A program made the position numbers and the translations under genes. Source: Ciborinia camelliae (taxonomy: Eukaryota > Ascomycota > Leotiomycetes > Helotiales > Sclerotiniaceae). Taken from it: a stretch of 64,000 bases of DNA. Shown here piece by piece: positions 1 through 11,538 of the stretch. Numbering within the stretch: position 1 is the first letter of the stretch; the number at the start of each line of letters is the position of its first letter. The DNA lies in contig JANPYM010000009.1 in the NCBI GenBank assembly GCA_025890175.1, positions 951,650 to 1,015,649 of the forward strand, written 5' to 3'. The notes under the pieces are model-generated. The model was not told where the DNA came from. It did not search any database and saw nothing but the letters and a program-made list of their open reading frames with translations.

Positions 1-302
1 GTGAAGTTTTTGGTCTAGAGAGACATTTCCAACATCCCGAGGACGCCATATCTGCGATTTCTACACCGAGTTTTGAGTTGCCAATTCCTCACTCAACGTG
101 TCGTCCCTCTCTCCTCGCTCCAGAAATCTTTCTCGACTAGGATCACCACATCCCGCGCTAAAGTGCGGCCGCGCAAGGATCTTCCCGCAAAAGCAGCCAT
201 CCAAAATTTATTTCCTCTATCTAAATCTCAATTCTCCTCTTCCATCAAAATCAAAAAAGTAATCTTCACCCATCTAATTCATTTCACACCCTCACATTCA
301 AA
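1..302 (+). promoter_or_regulatory. Upstream and 5' leader region of RRS1
   Basis: This stretch precedes the RRS1 start codon. It contains a CT-rich run and A-rich tracts close to the ATG, as is usual for leaders of highly expressed fungal genes. No coding frame in it resembles a protein. No transcription factor site stands out. Confidence 0.4.
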
Positions 303-982
303 ATGTCCGAAGACGCCCCCCAAAAACCCTCCAAACTCCCCATCACAGTCAACAAACCTACACCCTACACCTTCGATCTCGGTCTCCTCCTCGCCGAAGA
401 CCCCAACCCTCTCCTCCTCACCACTCGCGAGAATCTCGAAGCTGATCTCGCTGCCACCGCAAGAGATGGCGCGCAAGCATTATTGAATCAGTTGTTGAGC
501 ACTTGCCCCATTGCATCGACGCCCAATGGGGTTTTGTTGAGTTTGCCGGGAATTCTGACGAAGTTGCCTAGAGAGAAGGTATGCGATTATTTTCCTTTTA
601 GAATCTCAGTAATATGTATCTGAACTCTGAATACTAATATCCTACTCAGCCCCTCCCTCCACCAACTGCGCAAACCACCTGGCAAAAGTTCGCCGCCAAG
701 AAAGGCATTAAACCCAAGACAGCCGAGGCCAAAAAGAAGCTTGTGTATGATGAATCTACCGGCGAATGGGTTCCTAAATGGGGATACAAGGGAATCAACA
801 AAAAGGGAGAAGATGATTGGATTGTGGAGGTGAATGCGAAACAGGAGCGCGAGAGAAAGGAAGGGACCGAGAGACAGAACGATGGGAGACGGGAGAGGAA
901 GGAGAAGGTTAGGAGGAATGAGAGGATGCAGAGAAAGAATGAAAGGAGTGATAGGAAAAATCATGGAGGGAAGAGGGATTAA
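303..982 (+). CDS. RRS1: Ribosome biogenesis regulatory protein Rrs1
   Basis: Two exons (303-578 and 650-982) join in phase 0 across a 71-base GT-AG intron and give 202 residues, close to the yeast protein length. The diagnostic segment is YDESTGEWVPKWGYKG at about residues 125-140, with an upstream N-terminal block (about 20-90) that begins TPYTFDLGLLLAEDPN and runs through a PREK end. The C-terminus is a dense basic/acidic tail rich in Arg, Lys and Glu. Rrs1 works with Rpf2 in the nucleolus to bring 5S rRNP (Rpl5, Rpl11, 5S rRNA) into the early 60S particle. The start is the first ATG after the leader and begins MSEDAPQ. The gene converges on the RhoGAP gene. Confidence 0.93.
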
Positions 983-2031
983 ACCGGGAAGAAAGTGCTG
1001 GTATCATGATGAAAAGGACGAGGGAAGGGGGATGATATGATAGAAGACGGATCGATGGTGGACCTCATTGTATGGCGTTGGAACAGGTATCATTGGCGTT
1101 TTGAGGACAATTATTTCTTGTGGAAAGGGAAAAGTGTTGCGCATTACATCGGATCACATTACATCACAGCAACATGCAAGTAAGAAATCCGAAATCATAA
1201 TAGTACATAGCATTGATTTCAATTCAATGCCCATGAGAAGATACGAATGGCAAGACAAAAGATTTTTGCCATTCATATGATCTCCGATGTTCTCAATATC
1301 TTCCAATGCTCCCTTTCTCTGATTCTGATTTGACTTCTCTGACCTTTCATGCTCAAAAAAGTACCATACTCTCACTATCATACAAACAGCTCCTTCCTCA
1401 CTGCATCTGCCCTATGCCTAATAGCTAATGCGTCTCACTCAACAAGACGTGATGAGTGGAATCCCATCTCTAAGCTCTTTAACAAATCATCCATAACCTC
1501 CATACCTCTCCATCACGCGCCACGCTTATAATTCCTTAAAAAACAAATAACACAATCCACTCCATGTACCACTATCCATTTCCAAGTACCAGACCCCCAT
1601 CCCTATTAAACCCGCCTTATGTGCTGATATGCTTTGCTGTCAAGATTCAAATGATGCATGCTGCGCTGGGGGGGTATTCAACAAAACAAGCATGAAAATT
1701 TTGTAGACCCATTAAAATGGGAAAAGGAAAGACTTGTGTCGCGTGAACGAACAAAAAGAACGTCAAGAATGGTGTAGATTTAAATCTCGCCCGCGTTTGT
1801 GCGTGGTTGTACTCAAGGAAAATCGTAGAATGCGTTCAGTCCATTCCCTTCCCCAATGTTCGTAAGCAATGAAAATCGACGGAGGAAAATGCAATTTTGT
1901 CGCCATCGTCTGTTCCTACCATTTTGTAAGAAACCCGTTGTGCCCTAATATGTAGAGGTAGAATCGTAATGATGTGCGATCTTTCGTGTGACTTTCTGAA
2001 AGTCTGATGTTGTGACTTTGAGCAGAAGAAC
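983..2031. other. Convergent intergenic region, no gene seen
   Basis: This kilobase lies between the 3' ends of RRS1 and the RhoGAP gene, so it should hold both 3' UTRs and polyadenylation sites. A G7 run occurs near 1669. Short open frames on both strands lack any recognisable protein character. I see no RNA gene. Confidence 0.5.
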
Positions 2032-4448
2032 TCAGAAGCCAATAGGTGATAATGGTTTGATAGGACTCAATGGTCTCAAATTACCATTTCGAGGTTGTGT
2101 TGGTTGCATAACAGTCAAAGTGGTACTGACAGTATCAGTGCTGTTCGTACTGTTCATGCTGTTCATGCTATTGCTCTGGCTCATGGTACCATTCCCCGTA
2201 TGATTATCTTTTTGGCTCTGACTCCTTTCGCTATCCGGACTTCTGCGTTGATTCTTCTCCCCACTGGGTTTTCGTGCTTTTTCATCGCTAGGTTTTCGAC
2301 CTTGGTGCTCGAGGCTGACACTCGATGGCTTGCTGCTGTCGGAGCTGCTAACATTCCTTTCATCATGACTCTCGACAGCGGTGCTACTGTGCCCTCCAGC
2401 ACTTCCTGGTGGCATCCGATCGAAGAGCCTGTACTCCTGTTCGATATATGCCTGTTCAGTCTTACAGCCCTTCCAGCAATCCCTCCATTCGCAAACAAGA
2501 AATTTGAAACAAAATGCGTCCATCTTCATGCAAGGTTGAAAACATATACACAAATTCCTGAAGTCCATCTTATTCTTTTCGGAATGGGCGAGTAGGAGAG
2601 ACAAATGGCAAGTGATGGCGAAGAGAAGGTAATATTTAAACGGTGAGAGGTTGGAAAGTTCATCGACGAGTTGTTGTGGAACATGCTGAGAGCCCGCACA
2701 CTCTCTAGCGATTCGATCTTGTGCGGCTTTGGGAAGAAGTTCGTCGGGGAGTTCGCGAAGCCATGCTTTAAGCATTGAACCGATGATATTGATATCGTAG
2801 AGGTCGTCACATTCGAAGAGATCTATATCAAGTTCTAGCGGTGTGTCAGTATACTGTTCAAAATACCCCCAAGGAGAAGATTTGCAAACCTTCATCAAAT
2901 CTCCGCTGCCATCTTTTAATTTGTGGTCCACTGCCAGGTACTCTGTAAAGTCCCTCAACATCACTCCCCTTGTAGTTCAAATAGTCGATCGCTCTCCATG
3001 GGAAAGATGGCATCCAAAACTCGGTCTTGTCTCTCGAATCCTCCAATCTCTTTGAAATTCTAGTGAGGCGCGTTTGTTCGATCAGAGGTCTGTTGATAAC
3101 TCTTAAAACGTAATGCTCATCATCGATCAAAGGTTCCTTATGGGTAGAGCTACCACTTCTTCCGCCCTTTCCAAACAAATTCTTATGTATCGCTCCAGCT
3201 CCCTTTGTTGCTTGTGATCTAATGTTATTGAAGAATGCATGTCCGCCAGCCTCTTTGAATGTTGTGGAGAAGGATGATTGGGTTCTGCTACCATCCTTCG
3301 TATGTTCCCTCATATTTTCCTTTCCACGATTATCTCTCGAGCGACTAGATTGGCGATCAGAAGATCGTTGTCGAATATTGGTCGGAGTCGGCATCTCCCT
3401 GAAATTTCTATCGTCGTCGCTCCGAGCTGGTGGTGCAGTCTTCACAGAGCTTGCGGAGCTTGCGGATTGTTGTGTGGAAGAGTCTGGGTCCAGGTAATTA
3501 TTTTTTGGCGGAGAAGGTTCGGCGGGGCTATGATCATCTCGTAATGATCTGGTTCTACCAAGCAGATTGAAATGCTTTGGTTTATTCTTTCGATGATTGA
3601 CGGAATTTGAATCAGAATTATTATTTGAGTAATGTTGTGGGGAGTCGTTCACTGATGATGCCAATGAGGAGTCGGATCGTGAGGGACCTCCGACAGGTTT
3701 TCTGGCAAATGATTTAGTAGAACGTGATTCTATTTGCAAGAAATTAGTTTTCGTCAATCATTCAAGATGGTAAATTAATCGACAACATTGTTGTCTGAAG
3801 AGGAAGGGACGAAACAAGATGGGTCGTACCACTTCTTTTAGTGTCCTGTGATGAAACCTTTCCACTCATCTTTGGGCGGTCTGTGTCTCTGGACATATTA
3901 TTGCCCTCGACAACATTCACTTGACGAGATGTATTAGATATACCTGATATATCTGATGAATCTAACAATTGAAGTTTACTTGCACTCTTTGATGCTCTTG
4001 ATGCTTTATAATTTGAAAAGAATCCACTAAGTGAAGGTCTTTCCTTCACACAGACCTTATCTGAAGACCCCGAAGATTGAAATGTGGAGAGGGAAGGAAG
4101 AGTTCGTGATGTTGATAGTCCACTGAAAATCGATAAATCTTTTCCGGATACCTTCGGGTCAACTTCTTGCATAGAAGAAGTTTCGTCTCTTTGAGATTGT
4201 TGCTGTTGTTGCTGTTGTTCTCGTCCTTGTTCTTGAAGTTCTTGAAGTTCTTGAGCCTGAGCTTGAGATTGATGTGGTAGTAATTGTGATTTCTTTGTAT
4301 TGAATTTGAAGGGATTCCTCGGGGGTTTCGGGAATTTTGGACTGAAAGAAGATTTTGGACTTTGTTCAATGTCGATTTCTGTACCATTCCCTCCACTCCC
4401 TCTACTGGGTTCCAGCGTCAGCGGCTGTAGACTAGATTTTCTTGCCAT
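2032..4448 (-). CDS. RhoGAP-domain protein (Rho GTPase-activating protein)
   Basis: Three exons (4448-3830, 3729-2890, 2834-2032) with introns of 100 and 55 bases join in frame to give 753 residues. The RhoGAP domain lies at roughly 415-605. It has the arginine-finger segment EGLYRVPGSG, the helix MLKAWLRELPDELLP, and the conserved NKMDFRNLCICFQP with its Asn/Pro. Both flanks are low-complexity: an N-terminal polar half with a poly-Gln run (near 4200-4220 on the plus strand) and a Ser/Lys-rich tail with (N/S)-rich repeats. Such proteins switch off Rho1/Cdc42-type GTPases in polarity and wall growth. The second ATG at 4448 was chosen (MARKSS); an in-frame ATG at 4535 would add 29 residues. Which yeast GAP it matches (Sac7/Bag7 group likely) is not resolved. 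Confidence 0.9.
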
Positions 4449-5896
4449 TTCCCCCCTGTTATCCGCTGATGACCTCGTTTGGGGCCTAACCCAGGGTTCT
4501 GGTGGATTGTCTCGTATGCAGCGTATGCACTGCACAGCCTTCAGGTACCTTCAACTGTATCACAAATCCTGTATAATAGTAGTATATACGCTTTTCTTTC
4601 TATCGCGCGGGTGGTGCGTGCAGATGGAATGGCTGTCCTGGATCTTCTCACTGCTTTTAATCAATCGCAATACTCTTTTTACAAGCATAGATCAATTGTG
4701 AAGATATGATAGATCCTGGGTTTGTCCCTCTTTCGCAAGTTGCAACGAATTCGTTCGGTCGATGATTGATTGGAAAAGCCCTTGTAGTTCAGTCGCAGTA
4801 CTCTACTCCGTACAGTAATGAAATGATGCCTGCTTGATTGATTGATCTATAACCCTTGTTTGATCCACTGTCGAGACACAGTTGGATTATTTGGAAAGCG
4901 GGAATTCTGAGATAAAGAGATCACAGGAAGAAGCGCGGAGTGATGAAACCACCATGAAAGTTATCGCGTGTGAGGATTTCAATTTTCAAGGCTTGTTCTA
5001 TGGAATGTAGGGACGATGAGACTTGGTACCTATGTAGGTGTAATAATGTACGAAGTTTGACTTCCTCCTTGGCCTAAACTATAAGTAGTCAGTCTTTTTG
5101 TTAACCTTTCTGAGCCGATGGTCAATTTTCAGAGAATGATGCTAACTTATAAATAATCACAATCCATCCAAAGGTTGGATGATTTAAACGCGGGATCAGA
5201 CATACGACATCCACTTTGTACCTGAATAGAATAGGAATAGGTGGTTTTGCAAATCACGATTAGATACTAGATAGCTCGATGGGGTTGTGGATTGACCTAA
5301 CAGCACGGAGTACGGAGTATTGATGTTAGTATCTTTCTCACTCCCCCCGTGTTCACTGACACTGACACTGTATTGTCATTTATTATGCAGGAGGTATATG
5401 GAGTACGGTATATGGAGTGTAGTATATTGGAGAAATTCATACAATGAGGTTATTAGATGATTAGGATTCGTAGGTAATACATGGATATAATCGTGGGTGT
5501 AGTAGATCTGACTACTAGGTACATACTAAATTATGTAATCAAATTAATCAATCTGTCTAGATTCCTGCATTATTATTATTACCACCACAATTCATCATTG
5601 ATATAGGATTTTCACCCAGCATGGCCACGAGAGGTGCAGTGCAGTGCAGAATGCAGTGCAGGTAATGTGCCATCCTCGAAGATCATCAAGGAAATAATAT
5701 TCGCCATAGCGATAAGATTTTAGCGTCTAGGGAAGATTTTTAGATCCTCCTTAGTGCCTGTGAGCATTTTTGCGTACACCAAAATCTAGAATCTAAAATC
5801 TAAAAATGAACATTTCCTTCACGATCATCAAATACCATAGCCTATCATGGATTCGCGGATTTACGGTTCACCTTGTACCTGGTACTAGTAATTAAT
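4449..5896. other. Gene-free region upstream of the RhoGAP gene
   Basis: No coding frame here looks like a protein. The stretch holds copies of a TACTCCGTA/TACGGAGTA word (4805-4813, 5311-5319) and a short GCAGTGCAG repeat cluster near 5636-5661. It most likely contains the promoter and 5' UTR of the RhoGAP gene, whose leader could be long. Confidence 0.4.
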
Positions 5897-5969
5897 ACTC
5901 TCACTCTCACTCTCACTCTCATTCTCATTCTCATTCTCATTCTCATTCTCATTCTCACTCCACTCTCAC
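5897..5969. repeat. Hexamer microsatellite (CTCTCA)n / (TTCTCA)n
   Basis: About twelve tandem six-base units run through 5897-5969. The first part is CTCTCA-type and the inner part is TTCTCA-type, so the array has a block structure consistent with expansion of a variant unit. On the minus strand the array is open as alternating Met/Val-Arg codons, but that frame has no other protein features. Confidence 0.9.
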
Positions 5970-8054
5970 CGCCGAATTCTTTTACACAGTACGCAGTAAG
6001 GTTGCCCGTCTGTACATAATAATATATACGCTTACATACACTTACATACATTTACATACATTTACATACCTACCTACCTACCTAGTATCTACCTATCCCA
6101 TTGTTCAAGTGGCTCGAGGGTTGAGAGGGTGGATTTGTGAAAGGTCGTTTTATCCATCAATATGTCGGTACTTCTATCAAACCACGAAGCCAGGAACCAC
6201 TATGATTCACGGACTCAGCCTCAGGGTCACAGCATCAAAAAGATTAATTAATAATTCCCTTTATCGTTAATCTCCTTTGTCCAGACACCATAGCTCTCTC
6301 TTCCGTGTATCCGTTCTTCAGGTTGTGCGCACATCCATATAGGTGTCACAACTTAGAATACAAGATTAGATTGGCTAATTCGGATGCATGAAAGAGAAAG
6401 CTTCTTTTTCTAATAATTCCAAAGTTCTAATAATTCCTTCCGAGGTCTTCTGAAACACATCTCTATCATCCATCATTCGTTCAACAACCGAGTTTGAAAA
6501 GGCGAAAGGGGTCATTTCTACCAATCATGAAAGGTTATCCACGCGTACATAACTATTGGTTCTATACCCAAGCTTACGTACCTGCGTGCGATGCGGAGAG
6601 GCATGAAACTTGGAAACCTTCCTTACTCACCGAGTACCCTTTCTGCAGATAGCTCTCAGATTATTACTCCATGTTGGACATCTCGTTGGTGATAACCCAC
6701 GTGCGCGGTCCCTCTTGTGCCATGATCACAACGTGGCTAGTGTGCACCGGATGTCTCAGGACTCGGACTTTGGTATCGTCACGTGACTATTTTCTATTTT
6801 TATCTCATCCCCAGCTCTCATTGTTCGAACTCTCGCGGTTGTGATCTCATTTAACGGTGCGATCATTTCCAAGGTTCAACTTCCATCTGATATCAAACGA
6901 AACGGTAGTTCCGAAAATCAATCCTGATTCACCTGGCCAACATTAGATCTCCAGCTATCTCACATGCTGTTAGGCTGTTATTAGGCTGTTAGTACAGAAC
7001 ACGACTCAGTTACACTTTTTATATGAAATGATTTTTTTTCGTTTTGCCAAGGTTTGAGATGTTCTTTTAGCTTGCTTGAAAATTTGGTAATTTCAGGCTT
7101 AATCATGCTCTCCTCTTAAGTATCCAGGAGATCCCTAACATCAAGCACAACACCTGAACATTCCAGGTTGCATTTATCTTAATACTACGCTTCATTTACC
7201 TCGAACTTTGGAAAGTTTGTAAAGGGTCTGGAACAAGTCAATAGGTCTTCATAAAGAACGCTTAGAAATTGGCAATGTATATGTGGTATCCAATTGAGTA
7301 CTCAGCCCACAAACATTCTGGGGATCTTGAAATTTTGAAGTTCATTTTAATGAAGCCCCCCCATCATATATATGCATCATGCAAAGACCCACGAGACATG
7401 GTCGCACCACGTATATTCAATCTATATTCTTGTCACCATCTAGCCAAATGTGCCTCGTCTGTGGCTTAAATTGCTTGTTGTATGCAATGCAGGGTACGGA
7501 GTATAATTATATGGAGTTGGGTACATCGTGGATACACAGATGGTCATGATTCTCTGCGCGACGACAAATACCTCAATAGTTAAAACTCGTAGCGCCAGAG
7601 CGAGGTTGAAGAGCTTAGATAAGTGGACAAGTGGACAAGTCCATCATTTCGAATACGGCGCTGTTTGGAGAAGCAATAAAGATGATGATGTACCATCAAC
7701 CCCAAAAGGCCTCTTAGGCACTTCTTAGATTTTGGCCACCTAGGTTTGGCACTACCGCTTTACTAAACCAATTGAAGTTAATCGGGCGGTTTCCAATTCG
7801 TTGCGACAGCCTGCCAACTCCGATGCACCAAGATAGTACATAACCATGTATCCCCAAACCTTCTTGAAGTATATCATGCGTGGACAAGATTTTCGGCTTT
7901 GCATAGATACATGTTGCACTTTGGATTCGACTTCGTAATGGATCCAGATTCCGCCCATGCTCTGCCAGAGTCGACATTTATTCGTGCTGGAAGACTTCCT
8001 AATCTCTTGGGAAAATTTTCTGGGGTGTTGATAGTTACAGCTATTTGACTGCTC
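5970..8054. other. Long gene-free region
   Basis: Roughly 2 kb without a supportable gene. It contains a TACC/TACATTTACATACC-type repeat run just after the microsatellite (about 6040-6085), a TACGGAGTA word at 7495-7503, and a duplicated AAGTGGAC near 7620-7640. Open frames of 60-90 codons on either strand are compositionally random. Remains of the 3' UTR of the PTH11-like gene should lie at the right end. Confidence 0.4.
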
Positions 8055-9228
8055 TCAAACATTATTTGGGGCCACGAGATTGCTCCGGCTAAGGTCTTCC
8101 AGAAACATATCGTCTCCAGTATCAGTCGTCGCATCCCTCCCGACCGGCGAGGGGGTATTATGGTTCCTGAACTTTTCCTTCAAGGAACATATGCTGAGTT
8201 TGTGCCAGTGTCTCTGCAGAAAGGCAGAGCGAAACTTGGTAACCCGCACAACGAGTGGCCAGCATACCGGCAGACATGCACAAACCATTCCCATACCACA
8301 ATGTATTGTCGTCCATACCTCGGTTTGATTGAATGATGGCTCGCGGCTACCGGGTGCGTAACTGAGTGCTACTTTGACCACGCCTGTAATGATGACGCTT
8401 TGATGGGACAAGAGTCAGTGTTTTCAATGCAATTAATTTCAGCACAGCACTCACAAAGTACCTAGTAGGAAAACAGCCGTCAATGCAATCTTTTTAGGTG
8501 TGTTTAAATGTAGGCCAAGCGTTATTCTGATAGGTATCGTGATGATTAATGCATCAATGAAGGCCTCGACACAGCCGCTGGCCATCCAAAATATGTTATA
8601 ATTGAAGCAATATCGTGCATCATCGAGACTATTAAGCCAGGTCCATTTCAAAGGACGACAGTTCAATAGATTAGCTACGGTGCAGCCAATCCAGAAACCC
8701 ATGACCATGGCGCCAACAACCAAGACTTGGAAGCGAAAAGCACTTGAGACGGAGAAAAGTCGGTTATACATGAACAAAATTGACAGCTTTGTTGCTGAAG
8801 TGATGGTAAAGTAGAGGACCGTGGCTACAAAATTCAATTCCGTATAAAATACGTCGGCGTCTGTATACGCGTAGTTGGGATCGGTGTTGGAAGCCACCGA
8901 GGGGCCATTGGGGTTGACGCTGGTTGCTAGCGAGCATGGATTTTTGTTAGGGCATGATTTCTGATTTCATGATCAAGCCGAACCAAGCAAATGAATACCA
9001 ACACCATAAAACCAATACGTCGGTCAATATTGTGGTTATAAGGGCAAGCAAAATCAACCAGTCGTCCCATCCGAGTCCTGCTCGAGTGAAATAGCGGGTG
9101 TAGAATCGCAAGGAAACGGAGATTAGGGCTAGAACAATAACCAAGGCGCCCACAACGGTGGTTACTGTTGTGTCGCTAGAAACAGCGCTGTCGTTCTCGT
9201 TCTCGTTATATGTGTCTCTAGTATTCAT
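8055..9228 (-). CDS. PTH11-like integral membrane protein (fungal rhodopsin-type domain)
   Basis: Three exons give about 346 residues. The second intron is clear (8454-8398, donor GTGAGT); exon 3 is 8397-8055. The first intron lies within about 9002-8920 and has two in-frame solutions (exon 1 ending 9003 with exon 2 from 8926, or 8999 with 8919). The protein shows the family hallmarks GWDDWLIL in the first loop, ASNTDPNY, TSATKLSILFMYNRLF, GFWIGCTVANLLNCRP, and seven hydrophobic segments, followed by a cytosolic tail of about 70 residues ending in polar sequence. This large Pezizomycotina family includes Pth11, a plasma-membrane sensor in Magnaporthe, but most members are uncharacterised. There is no N-terminal CFEM domain. 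A ligand cannot be inferred. Confidence 0.88.
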
Positions 9229-9981
9229 ATCGACAAGAATGACTAAGATTTTGGGTTATATATAGTGAGGTATAAGTTCATGAAGAAAGATCAATTCAAG
9301 ATAACTATGATGGGAGCATACTATGATATCAAGTAAGGTTAGGCGCTTTTACCCGCAAACAAAGTCTCTGACTTATTAGATATTTTTGAAAGTAGTTTTT
9401 ATACATACACGGTAAGCTATCTATTCATTCTTCTATCTACTTATCCACCGGGTAACGATTATATGACACCCGACTGCCCAGGTGTTATCTATACAACCCA
9501 AGTAAGTTAGAATCGAATTCATGTTGGCTTCCAAGGTTCATATTGAGGTGCAAAATTCAAAATTGCCCAATCAATCATATTGGTAGTTTCAATATGCTAC
9601 CACATCTCATCACGCCATTTACGAATACCGAATCGGGTGAGAAAGATCATCTTATACTCCAGTCTGATGATCAATTAAGCGGGATATTCCTCTGTTCCGC
9701 AAATGCGGGGGCTTGTTACACTGGAGTTGGTAATTCACTATAAGCTAAGCCCTGATTTGCTCATTTACCTTAGGCTCATAAGGCTGTAGTACCACACACC
9801 ATATATGAAAGGCAAAGTTGATGCAAAGTTAAATCTGCGTGATTTCTATCAAACTGCTTTCGATCGATCTTGATCGACTTCAATTACATATCTCACGGCT
9901 TTGGCTTTTCACCCTCGTTAATCTAATAACGAGTGAATGCTACAATCGTAAGTAACATACTGTCTCTCTCGACTAGAAAAT
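9229..9981. promoter_or_regulatory. Divergent intergenic region between PTH11-like gene and KDS reductase
   Basis: This 750-base stretch should hold both promoters. It is AT-rich with a TATATATAG-like run close to the PTH11-like start (about 9256-9266). No protein-like frame or RNA gene is visible. Confidence 0.4.
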
Positions 9982-11085
9982 ATGGGCATCATATCATCCA
10001 AGAATGAATTCTCGGTGGAAGGCAAGGTGAGATTATAAACTTAAACCCCTCTCTTTCCCGTTCCAGAGAAGGGACATTAATTCCATCAACAGACTATCGT
10101 CATCACAGGAGGCTCACGAGGCATGGGACAAGAAGTCGGACGACAACTCGCGGAAAAAGGCGCCAACATCGTGATCATCGCGCGCGATGTGGAAAAATTG
10201 CAACACGCAATCGAATACATCAAGCAAGGCGGCGTAAACCCCACTCAGCGTTTCCACCACATCAGCGCCGACTTGACCGTGGCATCAGAAGCCGTCCGCG
10301 TCATCGACGAGGTCGTGTCATGGAATCATGGAAATCCTCCAGATACCGTGTGGTGTTGCGCCGGCACTTCCCATCCCACCCTGTTTATCGATACCCCCGT
10401 GTCACAGCTCGAAGCCCAGATGAATAGTAACTATCTCACCAGCGCGTACATGGCGCACGCGACGCTTCGATGCTGGCTCAAGCCATTCGAGGAACGCAAG
10501 AGTCGCGCCGACGATAATCAACCCGATATCCCCGATCCCCAAGACAGTATTCCGCCTCCCGCACGCCATCTCATCTTCACCGCGTCGTTCGTCGCGTTCT
10601 TTAGTTTTGCCGGCTATGCACCCTATAGTCCCTGCAAAGCGGCGCTTCGCTCGCTCTCCGATACTTTATCCCAAGAGATGAATCTATACCGCGCAGCCTT
10701 TCCCAGCGCGCCCGCAGTGCGCGTGCACACGATCTTCCCCGCGACCATCCTCACCGAGGCATACGAGGCGGAAAATCGCATCAAGCATGGGCTGACCAAG
10801 GTCCTGGAGGATGGCGACGAGGGACAAACGCCGCAGACCGTGGCGGCGAGGAGTATCCGGGGGTTGGAGGGCGGAGAAGAACTCATCACGACGGATTTGC
10901 TCACGTGGTTGGTCAAGGGGAGTGTGCTTGGAGGGAGCGTGAGGGGAGGGCTGGCGAGAGTCTTGGTCGGTTGGTTGTTGGCCGGTTTGATGGGCATTGT
11001 GATGGTGTTTGTGAGGGCCGATATGGATCGAAAGGCTAGGAAATGGGGGGCCAAATTCGGCGTGGAGCGGAGGGAAAGACTTTGA
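9982..11085 (+). CDS. 3-ketodihydrosphingosine reductase (Tsc10/KsrA type SDR)
   Basis: Exon 1 (9982-10026, 15 codons) joins exon 2 (10093-11085) in phase 0 across a 66-base intron, giving 345 residues. The short-chain dehydrogenase signature is complete: cofactor loop TGGSRGMG at about 20-27, catalytic YSPCK at 193-197, with the upstream Ser in the FTASFVAFFSFAGY stretch typical of KDS reductases. A hydrophobic segment at about 296-318 (LARVLVGWLLAGLMGIV) fits ER-membrane anchoring. The enzyme reduces 3-ketosphinganine to sphinganine with NADPH, the second step of sphingolipid synthesis, on the ER surface. Codon use is more GC-rich than in neighbouring genes. Starting at the downstream Met would cut the cofactor-binding strand, which supports the two-exon model. 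Confidence 0.92.
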
Positions 11086-11538
11086 TGTGATGATATAATC
11101 GAGTCTTGAAATGATTTTATCGTTCTTGTCTCGTTATTGATTTATGGAGGATGGGTAATCAAGAAGATGATCGCTGGCCGACTATAGGATATCAAAGTTC
11201 GGACATGCTGACATGCGTGCTTGCTATGATAGCTTCCTAGTGAGCAATGAGTGGGCCTGGGGACTCGCGAGGATTTCAAAATCAAACCTGGGGGTTGTAG
11301 TTACTTATAAAATATGTATTTTCGATGAGATACCTTCATAATTTCCGAATAGCCTTTGGTTTTCCAAAATTGCATTATGAAAGGTGCATTTTATGTCTTC
11401 TTCAAGGTTCCTTGGAAATATTCGATAGGTAACTTTAGCTTCTGTATCGAACAAGATATATAAAACGAAAGACCAACCATCTCCCCATTTCATAAACAAA
11501 TAAACACTACCTCAAATCACGCATATATATATATATAT
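11086..11538. other. Convergent intergenic region
   Basis: The stretch lies between two 3' ends and contains an (AT)n run at about 11524-11538. No gene is visible; the minus-strand frame in it has no protein character. Confidence 0.5.

Noticed and set aside
5845..6051. Minus-strand frame coding alternating Met-Arg and Val-Arg
   Set aside because: It is the translation of the hexamer microsatellite; nothing else in the frame resembles a protein.
7714..7977. Minus-strand frame of 87 codons downstream of the PTH11-like gene
   Set aside because: It lies in the 3' flank, overlaps other random frames, and has no recognisable motif.
10623..11054. Long antisense frame opposite the KDS reductase
   Set aside because: It is the mirror of GC-rich coding sequence in the sense gene; no family match and no start context.
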